Below are positions 52,981 through 63,700 of a stretch of 64,000 nucleotides of DNA, piece after piece. Source of the stretch: Prorocentrum cordatum (lineage: Eukaryota > Sar > Dinophyceae > Prorocentrales > Prorocentraceae); NCBI GenBank assembly GCA_963575745.1, contig CAUYUJ010020168.1, positions 1 to 64,000 of the forward strand, written 5' to 3'. The translations under genes and the position numbers were made by a program. How positions within the stretch are numbered: position 1 is the first letter of the stretch; every line of letters starts with the position of its first letter. Below the pieces are notes generated by a model, which worked only from the letters and a program-made list of their open reading frames with translations, did no database searches and was not told the origin of the DNA.

Positions 52981-53208
52981 CTATTGGAGAGGGTGCCCAG
53001 GAGTTACTGGCCACAGGTCCTGCGCTCCCCGCGCCCACGCCTCCGCGGTCTTGCGGGGCCCCCTGCGAAGTACGCGCGCCACGCCGTCGACGGCGCATGG
53101 CTCAGTGCACATCGCCAAGGCCCACGGCGCATAGAAATCAAGGGTGTCCTTGCGGTTTTCGCATCCCCACATGCACGGTCGACGCGCGAACAGCAAGGCA
53201 AACGGCAC
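52981..53208 (-). pseudogene. Unknown coding fragment
   Basis: The minus strand reads VPFALLFARRPCMWGCENRK, then DTLDFYAPWALAMCTEPCAV, then GVARVLRRGPRKTAEAW, ending PVTPGHPLQ before a stop. The composition, with aromatic residues and several Cys, looks like real protein, but there is no ATG and no family I know. It may be part of a protein ahead of the transposase. Confidence 0.3.
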
Positions 53209-54518
53209 GAATGCCGCGTGTCCTATGTAGGAACTCCCCGATAGGATTCATCTCATGACCGCCATAACTTTGTCGGGCACCCTCGCCGCCACTGCGGCCT
53301 GGATATCTTCACCGTCTTCCAGAGGTACCTTTGTCTCTGGCGCCAGGGGTGGCGCCGCGACCCGCGGGCGCAAGGCCGCGGCAGCGGGCGCCGCACCTGC
53401 GGCTGCTGCCCGTGGGTCTGGGCAGGGGAAGAGGGCGACGCGCGTCTTGGACCAGCTCTCCTCCAGCGGTCGCGCCGGTGGCATGCGCGCTGCAGGTGGC
53501 GCCACTGTGCCAGCTGCCACCCCTTCAGGAGCTCCACCCGCATCTGCGGTCTCAGCCAGAGCCCAGTGGAGGAGGCGCCGGCGCCGCGGGCGCGGTTGCC
53601 CTCGGCGCAGGAGCTTTTGGAACTGATGGCCCTGCGGGGGCCCCGCTGTCCGATGCAGCTGCCGCCGGCGCCGCGGGAGCCGCAACTTCGGCGGGTGCAG
53701 GAGCTGCTGGAGGGGCCGCTGCAGCTGGAGGGGGAAGTGGTGGCACTGCGGGCGCTCGCTGGTTCTTGAGCTGCTGCTGCCGCTGCGGGGGCATCTGCGG
53801 GCGCTGCTGCAACGGGTGCTCCTGGAGAATGTGCCGGTGCTGCCGCTGCTGTTGACGCTGCGAGAGCCGCAACTGCGGGCGGTCGAGCTGCGCCTGGCCG
53901 CCAAGCTTGCACGGAAAATCCGCGCAAGCGTGCGTCTTTATCTATTTGGGCAGTCAGCGCCGCAACTGCGGCTCAGTATGTTCGCCACCCCCGTGGTGCC
54001 GTACTTCGACTTCCTCGGTGGCGCCCCGCTGTCGCAACAAAGCCACTCCACCCCGAGGTCATCGCCGTCCTCGTGGCCGTGCCATGCTTGGCCCACCGGG
54101 ACATCCATGGGCGTCGGCGCGCCGAGCGGCTCGGGACTGGCACGCTGCCGCGGGCTTGACAGCGAAGGGCGGGGGCGAGGGGAAGGGAAGAGAATTGGCA
54201 AGCGCAGGAGGAGGGGGAGGGAAGGAAGGGGACAAACGAAAGGTGCACATTTGTTGAACAGCACCCGCGTGGAAGCCCCACTCATCTCGCGCGCAAGGTT
54301 TCGATGCTTCTCTACGAAGATCTGCGTCTGCGCGCACCAAGAAAGCACGCGGGGGCGCGCTCTCGCGAAACACTCCACCTCCAAAAAAAAGTAGGCGACG
54401 TCTCGCCCTCCGTCCGCCCCCTCAAACCGCAGCGGGCCTCTCGAGCCTCAGTGCCCGCGCCCCCATTCAGCCCCGCAACTGCGGCGTCGCCGCAACCGCG
54501 GCCAGTTCGGTTTCGAGC
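53209..54518. other. Ala/Pro/Gln-rich open stretch and spacer
   Basis: 53250-53930 is open on both strands, with low-complexity Ala/Pro or Gln/Arg-rich readings. 53870-54510 has two good CCGCAACTGCGG copies but no recognisable domain. No gene is called. Confidence 0.3.
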
Positions 54519-55268
54519 TCAGTGCAGGAGAGACGGGACGACGAGGTCGAGGTAGTCCAGGGCCGCCTGCTTCCTTTGCTCGGCCGTGATACTGACCCAG
54601 TCGTAGTCGTAGGCCTTCGCGTCCCTCGCTGTCTCCCACTTCTTTCAGTTTCTTCACCTCCATCTCGATCGCGCTGCCGCGGTTGGCGCGCTCGCGCGTG
54701 ATGGTGGCCGCCCAAGCACCTTTGAAGTCCCATGCGACGGTGCAACCAGCCCCGCCTCCCTGCGACGCGTGGGACTCGGTGGCCGCCCCACTCGTCTGTC
54801 GCGGGGCTGACGTTCCCACCGCCAGTTCCTTGTCCGCGACTGCGGCTTCGCCCTTATCGCCGTCTGTGACGCCGGGCACCCCGCCGAGGCCACGTCGTCC
54901 ATGATCGTCGAGATCAACCACTCAAGGTCTTTAGCGTCGAGCCACGGCGTCCGCCGCTTGAAGCTGGCGACCCGCGCGTTGCCGACGTCCTTGTCGCCTG
55001 GAAACTTCAAGTGGCTCCTGGCGGGCATCTGCGCGCAGGACAGGTCAGTCTTCGAGGCCTGGTTGGAGTTGCGCTCTCCCGTCCTCTTCTTCTTGGCGGA
55101 CGCGGGAGTCGCGGCCTGCCTCTTCGTGGCGCCCGAAGCACTGACCAAGGCCATCAGTGGGTCGCATTCACCGTCTCCCTCTTCGTCGCTCTCCTGGCCC
55201 GCAACTGCGGCGCCGCCCTGTTTCGCCAGTGTGTCCTTCACGTCCTGCCAGACCTTGGAAGCCTTCAA
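54519..55268 (-). pseudogene. Unknown protein, conserved-looking C-terminus, frameshifted
   Basis: Minus strand. The start of the visible coding is MKASKVWQDVKDTLAKQGGA (55268). Then come SDEEGDGECDPLMALVSASG, a Lys/Arg patch (SAKKKRTGERN), LKFPGDKDVGNARVASFKRR and WLDAKDLEWLISTIMDD. After a frame change near 54900: TVAWDFKGAWAATITRERAN and EMEVKKLKEVG. After a second change near 54620: AYDYDWVSITAEQRKQAAL then DYLDLVVPSLLH and TGA at 54519. Such terminal coherence after two shifts argues for a real ancestral protein. I do not recognise the family. It lies upstream of the DDE transposase in the same direction and contains CCGCAACTGCGG/CCGCGACTGCGG copies. Confidence 0.45.
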
Positions 55269-55607
55269 CGCCCCTTGGCGTTGGTTTACCCTTCGCGCGC
55301 ACCTCCAGCAGCCATTTCTTCCGCATGTTCACGTGCGCTAACGTGATTCCCCCAAGGGGCCCTGCATCGAGCACCCTGACGTCCTTCTCGGGGAGGGGGG
55401 CTGTCTGCGGAAGCCAACCTCCACGGATGCACAGGGCCATCTCCACCTTCGCAGGGGCCCATGTCCGCTACTGCGGCTGACCCAACCGCAACTGCGGGCA
55501 AGCAGGGGCGCGAGGGCAGCGAGGTCGCGTCCAGGGGGGGCCCGCTTTGAGCCAGACGGCGCCCTTCCGTCCCCGCGCGCCCCTCCGAGGCCCGCCTGTG
55601 CGAGAAC

Positions 55608-55639
55608 GTTCAAAACAGTCCCCGGGGACTGATTTGAAC
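55608..55639. other. Hairpin related to 47581-47612
   Basis: GTTCAAAACAGTCCCC then GGGGACTGATTTGAAC: a 16-bp inverted repeat with one mismatch, of the same design as the pair at 47.6 kb. Confidence 0.85.
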
Positions 55640-56168
55640 GCCCTCGCTCAGGGGGACGCTTCGGGCGGCCGCGCGGCCCGAGGAGCCGCCGGCTGTTCCC
55701 TCGCAGGGGGGGGGGGGGGGCGGAACAGAGCGGAGGGGGGCGCCGAGATGGCGCGAGAAGGGCGCGCACGTGCTCCGCGGAAGAGACGCGAGAGCAGTGA
55801 GGGCAAACGCTGTTTCTGTATGGGGCATCAGAGCTTCGCCTGTACCTCAGTGCGCGGACGTCAGCAATCCGCGACTGCGGCGACACTTTAAGGCCTCCGA
55901 AGCAATCGAGGAACTACTACAGCACTCCGCCACTGCGGTCACGCGCGCGCACCACCCACGATGATTCAGCAGCGATTGGCGCCACCACAACCGCCACTGC
56001 GGTTTCATGAACCAACCGAATCAAGGTACGAATTGCTAGAGCAACCACCGCTGCGGTTTCTTAGAGGCTCAGTTTTCCTTTGCCGTCGAAGCCCATCCTC
56101 GTCTTCTTCTGCGGCGGTAGCCCCGAAGACTTCTCCTTTGCCCTGTGGCTCTCCTCCGCCCCCCACGT

Positions 56169-56846
56169 CTACTCGACCGCCTTCTTGTTCAGTGCGGCGT
56201 TGGGCCTCGCCTCCCAAAGGAGTTCTTCTCCTTGCCCGATTGGCGTCGCATTCGCCAGCGCGGGCAGCTTCGCGGCGACCGCTAGCCCGCTTGCTCTTGG
56301 AACACACACCGCCAGCTCTTCATCCTGGAGCTCCATATTGATACGCGCAACTGCGCTTCCAGTGCGCTCGCTCCTCTGGTGGAAATCTTGCTTCGTGACT
56401 CTGTTTACGGCCCAGGCGAGGCGCATTGTCTCTTGCACATCCAACTGGCGCGTTATCAACCGCACATCGTGGTCTGCCACCTCGGCGGGCGTCTTGTCCG
56501 CGCGGGGCTTGAACTCTGGCAGCAGGTAGAAGGTCTTGATTGAAGGCGCGCCTGGTCCACCTTTGACCCAGACCTGCGCCGGCACCCTCTCGGGGCGTGC
56601 GCTCGCGGGCGACAGCTTGGACGCCTTTGGGGCGCATGGCCGCAACTCGATGGACTGGGCCTCATGTGCGGCGGTTGCCTGGACGGTGCGCTCGGCCGTG
56701 GAAGCGTCTTGCAGCGCCCCCACTTTCGCTTCCGCAAATTCGGCCATGTGGCGCGCCCAAAGGCGCAACAAGACTGCGCCTGCAAGAGCAGGCTCCTGCC
56801 CTAACTCCTTCGCTGCCGACGAACACCTCCATTCGTTGATTGGCAA
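56169..56846 (-). pseudogene. Unknown protein segment, 225 codons
   Basis: Minus-strand frame of good composition: VLLRLWARHMAEFAEAKVGA, HEAQSIELRPCAPKASKLSP, VKGGPGAPSIKTFYLLPEFK, DHDVRLITRQLDVQETMRLA then WAVNRVTKQDFHQRSE. It has no reliable N-terminal ATG; the first codon may be an in-frame ATG at 56846 (MPINEWRCSS). It reads on into a stop at 56169. No recognised domain. It directly follows the larger unknown gene at 56920-58612 and may be its C-terminal part. Confidence 0.4.
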
Positions 56847-56919
56847 TGGTAAGGATCCGAGGCTCGTGGCCGCAGCGCCCCTGCAGTCCGGTTGGTTATT
56901 TGGTAGTTGCGTCTTGGGA

Positions 56920-58612
56920 TCAAAACAAGTGAATGACCCTCGGCTTCAACTCCTCCTCTGCGGAGGCCGTCGCCTTTCCCGCAACGCCAGGCTTGTCGGC
57001 GCCCGTGCGCGGCAACGCCTTGAAATCAAACCAAGCAGGCTTTTCGTTTCCGACAGGCAACTCTTCGACAGCCTTCGTGAGCTTTTCCCCGTGGGTCTTC
57101 GGCTGCAGCAGCTCCGTCGCATCCCAGAAGGCGCGGGCGAGCGAATGGCGAAGACCTATGACAGTTCGCGCCTTCGCAGGGGTCTCCTTCAGGTACTGCG
57201 CGTAGCTCTCCGCGGTCAATATGCCGACGTTCGCCTTGAACTCCAAAGCCCTTTTCCTTTTCCCGTGCCCTGGAGCGCGGGGCTCAGCGCGTGAGAGTAC
57301 ACGCGGAGAACGGCGTTCATGTCCTGCAGGAACTCCCATGCCCCACTCTTCGCCCACGCTGGATCTGGATCAGGGCACCAGACGGCGCGGTTCACCCCGC
57401 GCTCCTTCGGAGGCGCGCCCTGGTAGCATCGCATCACAATGGCAATCTTGACCCGCGGAACGCGGTCGGGAAGCGCGGCAGTGATCCCGAAGGCACCGAG
57501 CCTCATGGCCCTCCACTTTGAGTTCACGCACACATCGCAGAACTGGAGCAGCAGGTTGATGAACTGCGCCTTCGTGCCCCCGAGCCCAACGACAAACGAG
57601 AACAGTCCAATGAAGTCTGGGCCCGGAACGACGCGATCGAGTTCGAGCATCACGGACGTCCTCACGTTTTCAAAGGCCACCTAGGCCACCTAGTCCGCGA
57701 CTGCGGCGTCGCGCGCTGCGTCAACAGCCTTGCGCGGGACGCGGGGCGCTGTGACCTCAGTCGTTCGCATCGCAGAGTCGGCGCCCTCATTGAGCGACTG
57801 GCTGATGAGGGAAGCGCCATTGGGCTCCTCGACCATGATTCTCCAGCTGAGCACTTCCATGAGCGTGCCCTCCTTCGTGAGCATCTCGGCGACAATGCAA
57901 TTTTCCGCCACTGCGGCCATATTGCCATTGCCATCCTTATCCAGCACGCGCTGCAGCCTCGCGCGCCCATCGCCGGCAAACTCCATGCCCGCGGGGGCGG
58001 GCCGCCGAGCCCCTGCGACGATTGCCCGCAGCGCGAGGCACACTTTGGAATGCGACAACATGCGTTACGATGTGTCTGCCCCGCAACTGCGGTGGAAACG
58101 CGCAGCGAGATGCCCTGTCGCTTTGCCGTGATTGACTTCCGTGTGCGTCTCGAATTCGGGATCTGCTTCCGATTTCTTCATCGTCTCTTTTGTCGGGGAC
58201 ATCTGGGCGCATGCGCCCTCGCGGCCGGCTTCCGCCTGCGAAAATCCTGACGCGACGATTTTGACAGAGAGCTCCCGCACCCTTTCCTGCTAAGGGGAAG
58301 TGGCCGCCTCGGTTGCGGATGTTCAGGCGCGGCGCCAGCGTGACCGCGGGATCGCGCACCTTGTTGCCCCCGTCCCTGAATATAGCCCTGACCGCGGTGG
58401 CCTTCTGAAAGATCCCGCGCGATCCGTCTGCCGCCGCGGCTTCCACCTCTTCGTTTTGCGCGCCATGCCCGACGCAAACGCTCATAGCGCCGAGCCGCGC
58501 CCGCGGCCGACACTGCCGCAACTGCGGACAACGGCCGCACGTGCGTCGCCTGGGGCACTGGCTGAGGGTCAGGGGCCCAAGAACTTCCTGAGCCCAAATT
58601 TCTACGGCATGT
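56920..58612 (-). pseudogene. Unknown large protein (about 560 codons) with in-frame stops and shifts
   Basis: Segments line up in order on the minus strand. About 58612-58290: VRAIFRDGGNKVRDPAVTLA then PRLNIRNRGGHFPLAGKG. After a frame change, 58280-58065: MRELSVKIVASGFSQAEAGR and PEFETHTEVNHGKATGHLAA, ending in TAA beside a CCGCAACTGCGG copy. Same frame, 58061-57690: MLSHSKVCLALRAIVAGARR, VLDKDGNGNMAAVAENCIVA, LMEVLSWRIMVEEPNGASLI, then DAAVAD and two TAG codons. Same frame to about 57270: VAFENVRTSVMLELDRVVPG then PDFIGLFSFVVGLGGTKAQF. Shifted again to 56920: ALEFKANVGILTAESYAQYL, FWDATELLQPKTHGEKLTKA, ELKPRVIHLF. This reads as one decayed or split protein. I do not recognise it. Confidence 0.45.
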
Positions 58613-58620
58613 TTCAATGT

Positions 58621-58735
58621 CAGGTCTGGTCAGGGTCTGGTCTGGTCTGGGTCTGGTCTAGTCTGTGTCTGGTCTGGGTCTGGTCTGTGTCTGGTCTGGG
58701 TCTGGTCTGGGTCTGGTCTGGTCTGATCAGTCTGA
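58621..58735. repeat. GGTCTG/GGGTCTG tandem repeat
   Basis: Five- to seven-base units (GGTCT, GGGTCT, GTGTCT) repeated about 18 times. Confidence 0.92.
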
Positions 58736-58739
58736 CAAC

Positions 58740-58896
58740 GACTCCTACTATTGCGAGTACTACTACCTCCACTACCACTACTACTGCTACCACGATGGCA
58801 CTACCACTACTACGGGTACAGCTACTGATACGGCTACTACTACTAGTAGTAGTACTACGACGACCATTACTACTAGCACTAGTACCACTACTACTG

Positions 58897-58942
<46 letters not shown>

Positions 58943-58943
58943 A

Positions 58944-59020
<77 letters not shown>

Positions 59021-59050
59021 ACTACTACGACTACTACTACTACTACTACA

Positions 59051-59103
<53 letters not shown>

Positions 59104-59145
59104 GACCACTCCCACCACCACTACCACTACCACGAGCACTCCTAC
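58740..59145. repeat. (CTA)n microsatellite
   Basis: About 400 bp of ACTACTACT, interrupted by CCA, TAG and GAC variants. Homopolymer frames across it are not genes. It splits the palindrome-rich region. Confidence 0.95.
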
Positions 59146-59355
59146 TACTTGTCTGCGATATCTTGCAGCGCGGAGAGCGCCTAGCACCGAGGCCCCCTCC
59201 GCGCCCGCCGTTCACCCCCCTGCGCGCGCCTTTTTCTCCCGAGGGCACGCTGCGCTCGTCTGCAACTGCGGGCTCTCCTACACCGCAACTGCTGGCCCTC
59301 CTGCAACGCAAGCCGCAACTGCGACTCCCCTACACCGACACACCCACTCAAGCAG

Positions 59356-60051
59356 TCACCACTGCGCGCGGGGAGGATCCGAGCAGCGCGACGATCCGCA
59401 ACTGCGGTTATGCGCGCCGGCCCACGCGGGCCTACTAGGAAGTAGGGCGCCGGAAAGAGACGCCCGCAACTGCGGTTCCGCTTGCCCCCGCGCGTTGTCC
59501 TTCTGCTGTCTGCACTTCGCCTTCTGGCCTTGTCGTCCGCGCCCTAGGAAGATAATGTCATGGTGGGCGCCTGCCCGCCATTGGGCGTCAAAAGTCTCGG
59601 GGCGGGGCATCTTCTGAACGATCTTTCCGATGGGGGGCAACCTTGGAGGCCGAGGCGTCGCCGTATTCCGCTACTGCGGTCGTGGCCCTCTTCCCACTTC
59701 GGCACCTACCTCGCTGGGGCTCAGCGCCCGGCGATGACAGACAGGTCAGCGCGAAGCATCCAGTCGGGGAGCCAAGGGGGCTCTTGATCCGCGGGCTTCC
59801 CTGTGCTGTCAAACCGGCAGTCTGCAAGGCGCGCGTCGCTCGGGCGAATGGGGGCCGTGTAGTTGGGATGCATGACGCGGGCGCCGTCCTCCGAACATGG
59901 CGGGCCATGCCCGGAACGGAACTCCGATCGGGCAGTTGCAGCTCGCTTCGCAACTGCGGCACGGGTCGGAGAACTGCTCGGGCGGGGCGTCGAAGAGACC
60001 GCAAATGAAAAGAGCGCGTTGGGAATGGGCGGTAACCGCGGCGCCTCTCAC
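59356..60051 (-). pseudogene. Unknown coding segments, several frames
   Basis: Minus-strand pieces in order: RALFICGLFDAPPEQFSDPC (60020), NCPIGVPFRAWPAMFGG, HPNYTAPIRPSDARLADCRF then EPPWLPDWMLRADLSVIAGR, ARYVPKWEEGHDR, and finally MPPIGKIVQKMPRPETFDAQ, WRAGAHHDIIFLGRGRQGQK ending near 59356. The pieces look like genuine protein but lie in different frames, with CCGCNACTGCGG copies at 59460, 59670 and 59950. Function unknown. Confidence 0.35.
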
Positions 60052-60173
60052 GAAAGACCCCCCCAGTATGTTTGTTCTGCTTGCGTCATTTTCGGTTGGC
60101 GAGGGTCGGGGGCCGCGTGCCTGGTCATTGCGGCGAACCCGAGCACCGCGGCAAGATTCCTCTCGGACGCCCC

Positions 60174-61401
60174 CTAGCGAAACCGCGCGATCGCGAGGGC
60201 GTGGGCGGCCCCAACGACGCCTTCCGCAACTGCGGCCTCAGAAAGGGGCCACAGAAAGGGGCCAGTTTTGTTGAAGAGCTCCCCCATCCTCCAGCAAGGC
60301 TCGTCGGCGATGTTGGACCCGTTGTTCTTCGCGGCGATGCCGTCCAAGACGGCCCCGCGGGGCGCCCCCCGAAGGGGCGCGGGGTCCGCTGGCGCAGTCT
60401 CCCCCCGAGGCCGCAACACCTCGACGCCCCGCGCGACGATGAGCGCCCCCGCATGTTGCGCATCGACAGCGGCGAACGCGTCCTTCGGCCGCGGCAGTGG
60501 CGACCACCGCGTTCGCAGCCGTGGCGAGAGTGGACGGCGCCTTGTTGCCGCCCTCTGTCCTGGCGAGCCCCTGGTTCCAAACGGTCGCCCCCCCCGCGCA
60601 GCTGGTGCCCTGGGTCCGCTGCTTCTTGCGCGGTGGCTCCGCGCAACCCCGCAACTGCGGCTCCGACGAAAACTCCGCGCTATCCTGCGACTGCGGTTCC
60701 GACGGACGCCGCCGGGGAGGCGGTGGAGGAGGCGGCAGAGGAGGCGGCCTCTTCTTCGAGGGCGGAGCCTTCGACGCGGCCGCCAGGGCCTGGTCCTCGT
60801 GGGCAGCCGCCGAGGCGGCAGCGGAGGCGGCCTTCTCCTCGGGGGCAGCAGCCGCGGCGGCCGTCTCCTTAGCAGCGGCCTCGTCTTCGGCCTCTTCACT
60901 GTCGCCGCTCAATTCCCCCAGCGCGCTGTCATGGAAGCTGGGCGAATGCGAAGAGGGACCTACTCCCGCAACTGCGGCGTGAGCTCCCGCGTCAACAGGA
61001 CTAAGAGGTACTTCAACAACTGCGGTCTTGGCGGAACCTCCGGCAACTGTCGGCGCCGGGGCCCGCGCGCGCAACTGCGCTCTGGGAGCCCCATGCGCGC
61101 GGCGCAACTGCGCCTTCGCGCGCCTTGGGGCACTCTGGGGCCGCTCGCGCGGCTTCGACGCGGAGGGGCCTGCGCCCGTCGGCGGCCGCCGCCGCCGATC
61201 CCTGCTGCTGCTCGACGCCGAAGTCGCCTCGCGCGGCGCTCGCTCGGAGGATCCGCCACTGCGCCTTTCCCCCCCCCGAATTCTGCGCGGCGCTCGCTGC
61301 GGGGGTCCGCCGCTGCGATTTTCCCTCCCCCCGCGGCGCGCTTCCAGGCGGCTCCTCAGCTCCGCCAGCTTCTGGTCATGGGTCTCTTCCCGCTTGGGCA
61401 C
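60174..61401 (-). pseudogene. Unknown Ala/Pro-rich protein, one frameshift
   Basis: Minus strand from 61401 (MPKREETHDQKLAELRSRLE), an Arg/Ser-rich basic region, KTAVVEVPLSPVDAGAHAAV, and an acidic/Ala-rich part (ELSGDSEEAEDEAAAKE). Then a polyproline stretch, PRKKQRTQGTSC and TVWNQGLARTEGGNKAPSTL. After a frame change near 60485: KDAFAAVDAQHAGALIVARG then VEVLRPRGETAPADPAPLRG, DGIAAKNNGSNIADEPCWRM and FNKTGPFLWPLSEAAVAEGV, with stop near 60174. The basic and low-complexity N-terminus suggests a nuclear protein, but this is inference. No domain recognised. Confidence 0.45.
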
Positions 61402-61866
61402 GGCGCCGCGCGAAGCGCGCCCCCCGACGGATGCCCGGGCGCGGCTGCGGCGAGAGGGCGAGAGAGGGCGACGAGCGCGAAGTCCAGGATTGGGGCGGAG
61501 AGGACAGCGAGGGGGGCGACGGAGGGAACGAGGTGGACAAGGCTGACCTCAAGGACTCAAGCGACGCGGGACAGGACTGCGAAGGAGGAGGGGGATGGGA
61601 GGGAGAGGCGAAGGGGAAACAAGAATATATGGAAGACGACAAAGTAAGACAAGAGGACCTGATAGTGACGAATGGGAATCAACAGGAGATCGGCGACGAC
61701 ATAAGAGTAATTAGCCTAAGATGGCCCGCGCAGCTTTTCTTCGCGGCTCTTCGCTCGAGCAGCCGCGCGGCGCCATTGCGGTTCCGCCTGCCGCAACTGC
61801 GGACAAGCTAACGCAATTGCTGACAAACTCAAAGGACGTGAAGCGCGGACGAACCGCCTGCGGAGC

Positions 61867-63334
61867 TCACTCGCGCGAGCGCCGCAACTGCGGACGGCTG
61901 CGCGCGCCGCGCGACGGGGGCGCCGCAACTGCGGCCGAAGACGCGCGAAGAGAGCGCAAGGATCGCGATGCGACGCGATCGCTTACCGCGACTGCGGTTT
62001 CAAGCCCTCGTCCACCACGGTTGTAGCCCAGCTCCGTTGGTTGCGTCGATCCGCCCTGGAATTGGCTTGGCGCGCAATCTCTTGCGATATGAAAACGCGC
62101 CGCAGCCCGCGCTCTTGCCGAGGCGCGCCCCCGGGGGCTGCGCGGGCCCCCAACCTCGTAGAGGCCAAACTTCGGACTGGGCAATTTCGGGCGAGCGCGA
62201 ATGCCTGAGCTGTCATCGCGGATGAGGGCGAAATCCCACGGGGGCAAGCGGACTGCCTGCGCCTCTCCCCTGCCCACCCCTTCGGGGTGCCCGTTGTGGT
62301 CGTGACTGCCCGGGCATGGGCGAACCTCTCGCCTGACAAATCCGCGACTGCAGTCGTTGCCAGGGCCGCGCGCGACGCGCTGCGTTGTAGCCGCGTCCAT
62401 CTGCGGGGCCAGCTGCAGCCGAGACCACGAGCCCAGGTCTGTGCGGTCCCGCTCCCAGTTCCTGTTGTCCTTCGCCCTTCCGCTCCCTTTGAGCTTGCTA
62501 ATGCGCGAAATCTGCTCCGCAACTGCGGGGTCGAAAACAGGCGTTCGGCTGTTGAAGGGGTCAGCTGCGTCTTCGTACTCGTCGCGGTAGTACTTCAAGG
62601 CCGCGCTGTGCTGCTTATAGTTGCCATGCCAGCGCGCAGCGTAGCTTTGGAAGTACTCCAGCTTGTACACCCCTCTGTCTACGAAAAAAAACACTCCAGG
62701 GCGGCCTGCGTCCGCAACTGCGGCATCTCCTCGCCCTGTGGGGTCACCCTCTCCTTGGACATGCGCCACTGCGCCGCTCCCCTTGCCCTTCGCGTCGTCT
62801 GCCGCTCGCCCCGCGGGGGCGCCCTCTCCTTGGACATGCGCAACGGCGCCTTGCCATTGGTTTTCGCGGCCGCCCTCCCCGCTCTCCCCAGACGCCGTCT
62901 TCCCAGCCGTTCCAGCGGCCGCTTTCCCATCCGCTCCAGCGGCCCTGCCCGCGTTCGCCTGCGCCCTCTCCTCCACCGCTGGCGCGGCCTTCCCAACTTC
63001 CACTGCCGCCGTGAGTTCCGCCGCCACCCCCCTCTCCGCCACGGTTGCCGCGCCGACCTCCGCCGCCGCACTGCCATCCGCGACTGCGGTCGCCTCCGTC
63101 GCCGTTTCCCCGCCCTTCCCTCTGCCATGCGCCACTGCGCCAATCTCCGCCTTGCCGTCCACCAGCGCAGCCACCCCCGCCGCCCCATCCGCCGCCGCGG
63201 TCGTTCCACCATCCACGAGCTCCCCCATCGTCGCCCCTGCCCCATGGAGACTCTGCAACTGCGGCCCTCCTCTTCTCTGCTTCCTCCTCAGCCCCGTCGC
63301 GCATATCCGCCAGTTTGTGCAAGTCTCTGTCCAT
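61867..63334 (-). pseudogene. Unknown Ala/Gly-rich protein with a conserved-looking core, frameshifted
   Basis: Minus strand from ATG 63334 (MDRDLHKLADMRDGAEEEAE). At the CTGCAACTGCGG copy at 63250 the frame changes and continues GATMGELVDGG and a long Ala/Gly/Glu-rich part containing two copies of GAVAHVQGEG. The core, 62690-62380: FVDRGVYKLEYFQSYAARWH, SAALKYYRDEYEDAADPFNS, RTPVFDPAVAEQISRISKLK. Later: AVRLPPWDFALIRDDSSGIR and PKLPSPKFGLYEVGGP. It has eight or more motif copies inside. It is the first gene of the minus-strand series. I recognise no family. Confidence 0.45.
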
Positions 63335-63454
63335 CCTGCACAGGCGCGAACCCGCGCCGCCGCCGACGCCGGCGCTGCCTTGAGCCGAACGGCACTGGAG
63401 GAGGAGGGCGGGAGGGATAATACAGTGAGGAAGATCGCGGAAGGGTCGAGAACT

Positions 63455-63700
63455 CACATTTCCAGGGCGCCCCCCCCCGCGACCGTTTCCTCGCGGCGGG
63501 GGGGGGGGCCAGGATCCAGGGGAGGTGGTCAGAACGCGCCCCGCCAGAGGCCCCCCCCCCCCCCCCCGCGACCGCTTCCCGCGGCGGGGGGGGGGGGCGA
63601 TCCAGAGCCCAAAGGAGGAGATGGTCAGAACGCGCCCACCAGAGCGCCCACCCTGCGACCGCTTGCCGCTGGGGAGGGGGGGGCGCTCCAGAGCCCACAG
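63455..63700. repeat. Tandem hairpin repeat with poly-C and poly-G arms (about 3 units)
   Basis: Each unit has a C-run, GCGACCGYTTCC, GCGGCG or similar, then a G-run, then CAGAGCCCA or CAGGATCCAG and GGTCAGAACGCGCC. The C-run and G-run pair into a hairpin. Period is about 95-100 bp. Confidence 0.8.

Noticed and set aside
58740-59145. 294-codon and 257-codon plus-strand frames
   Set aside because: CTA microsatellite; homopolymer Leu/Tyr/Thr only.
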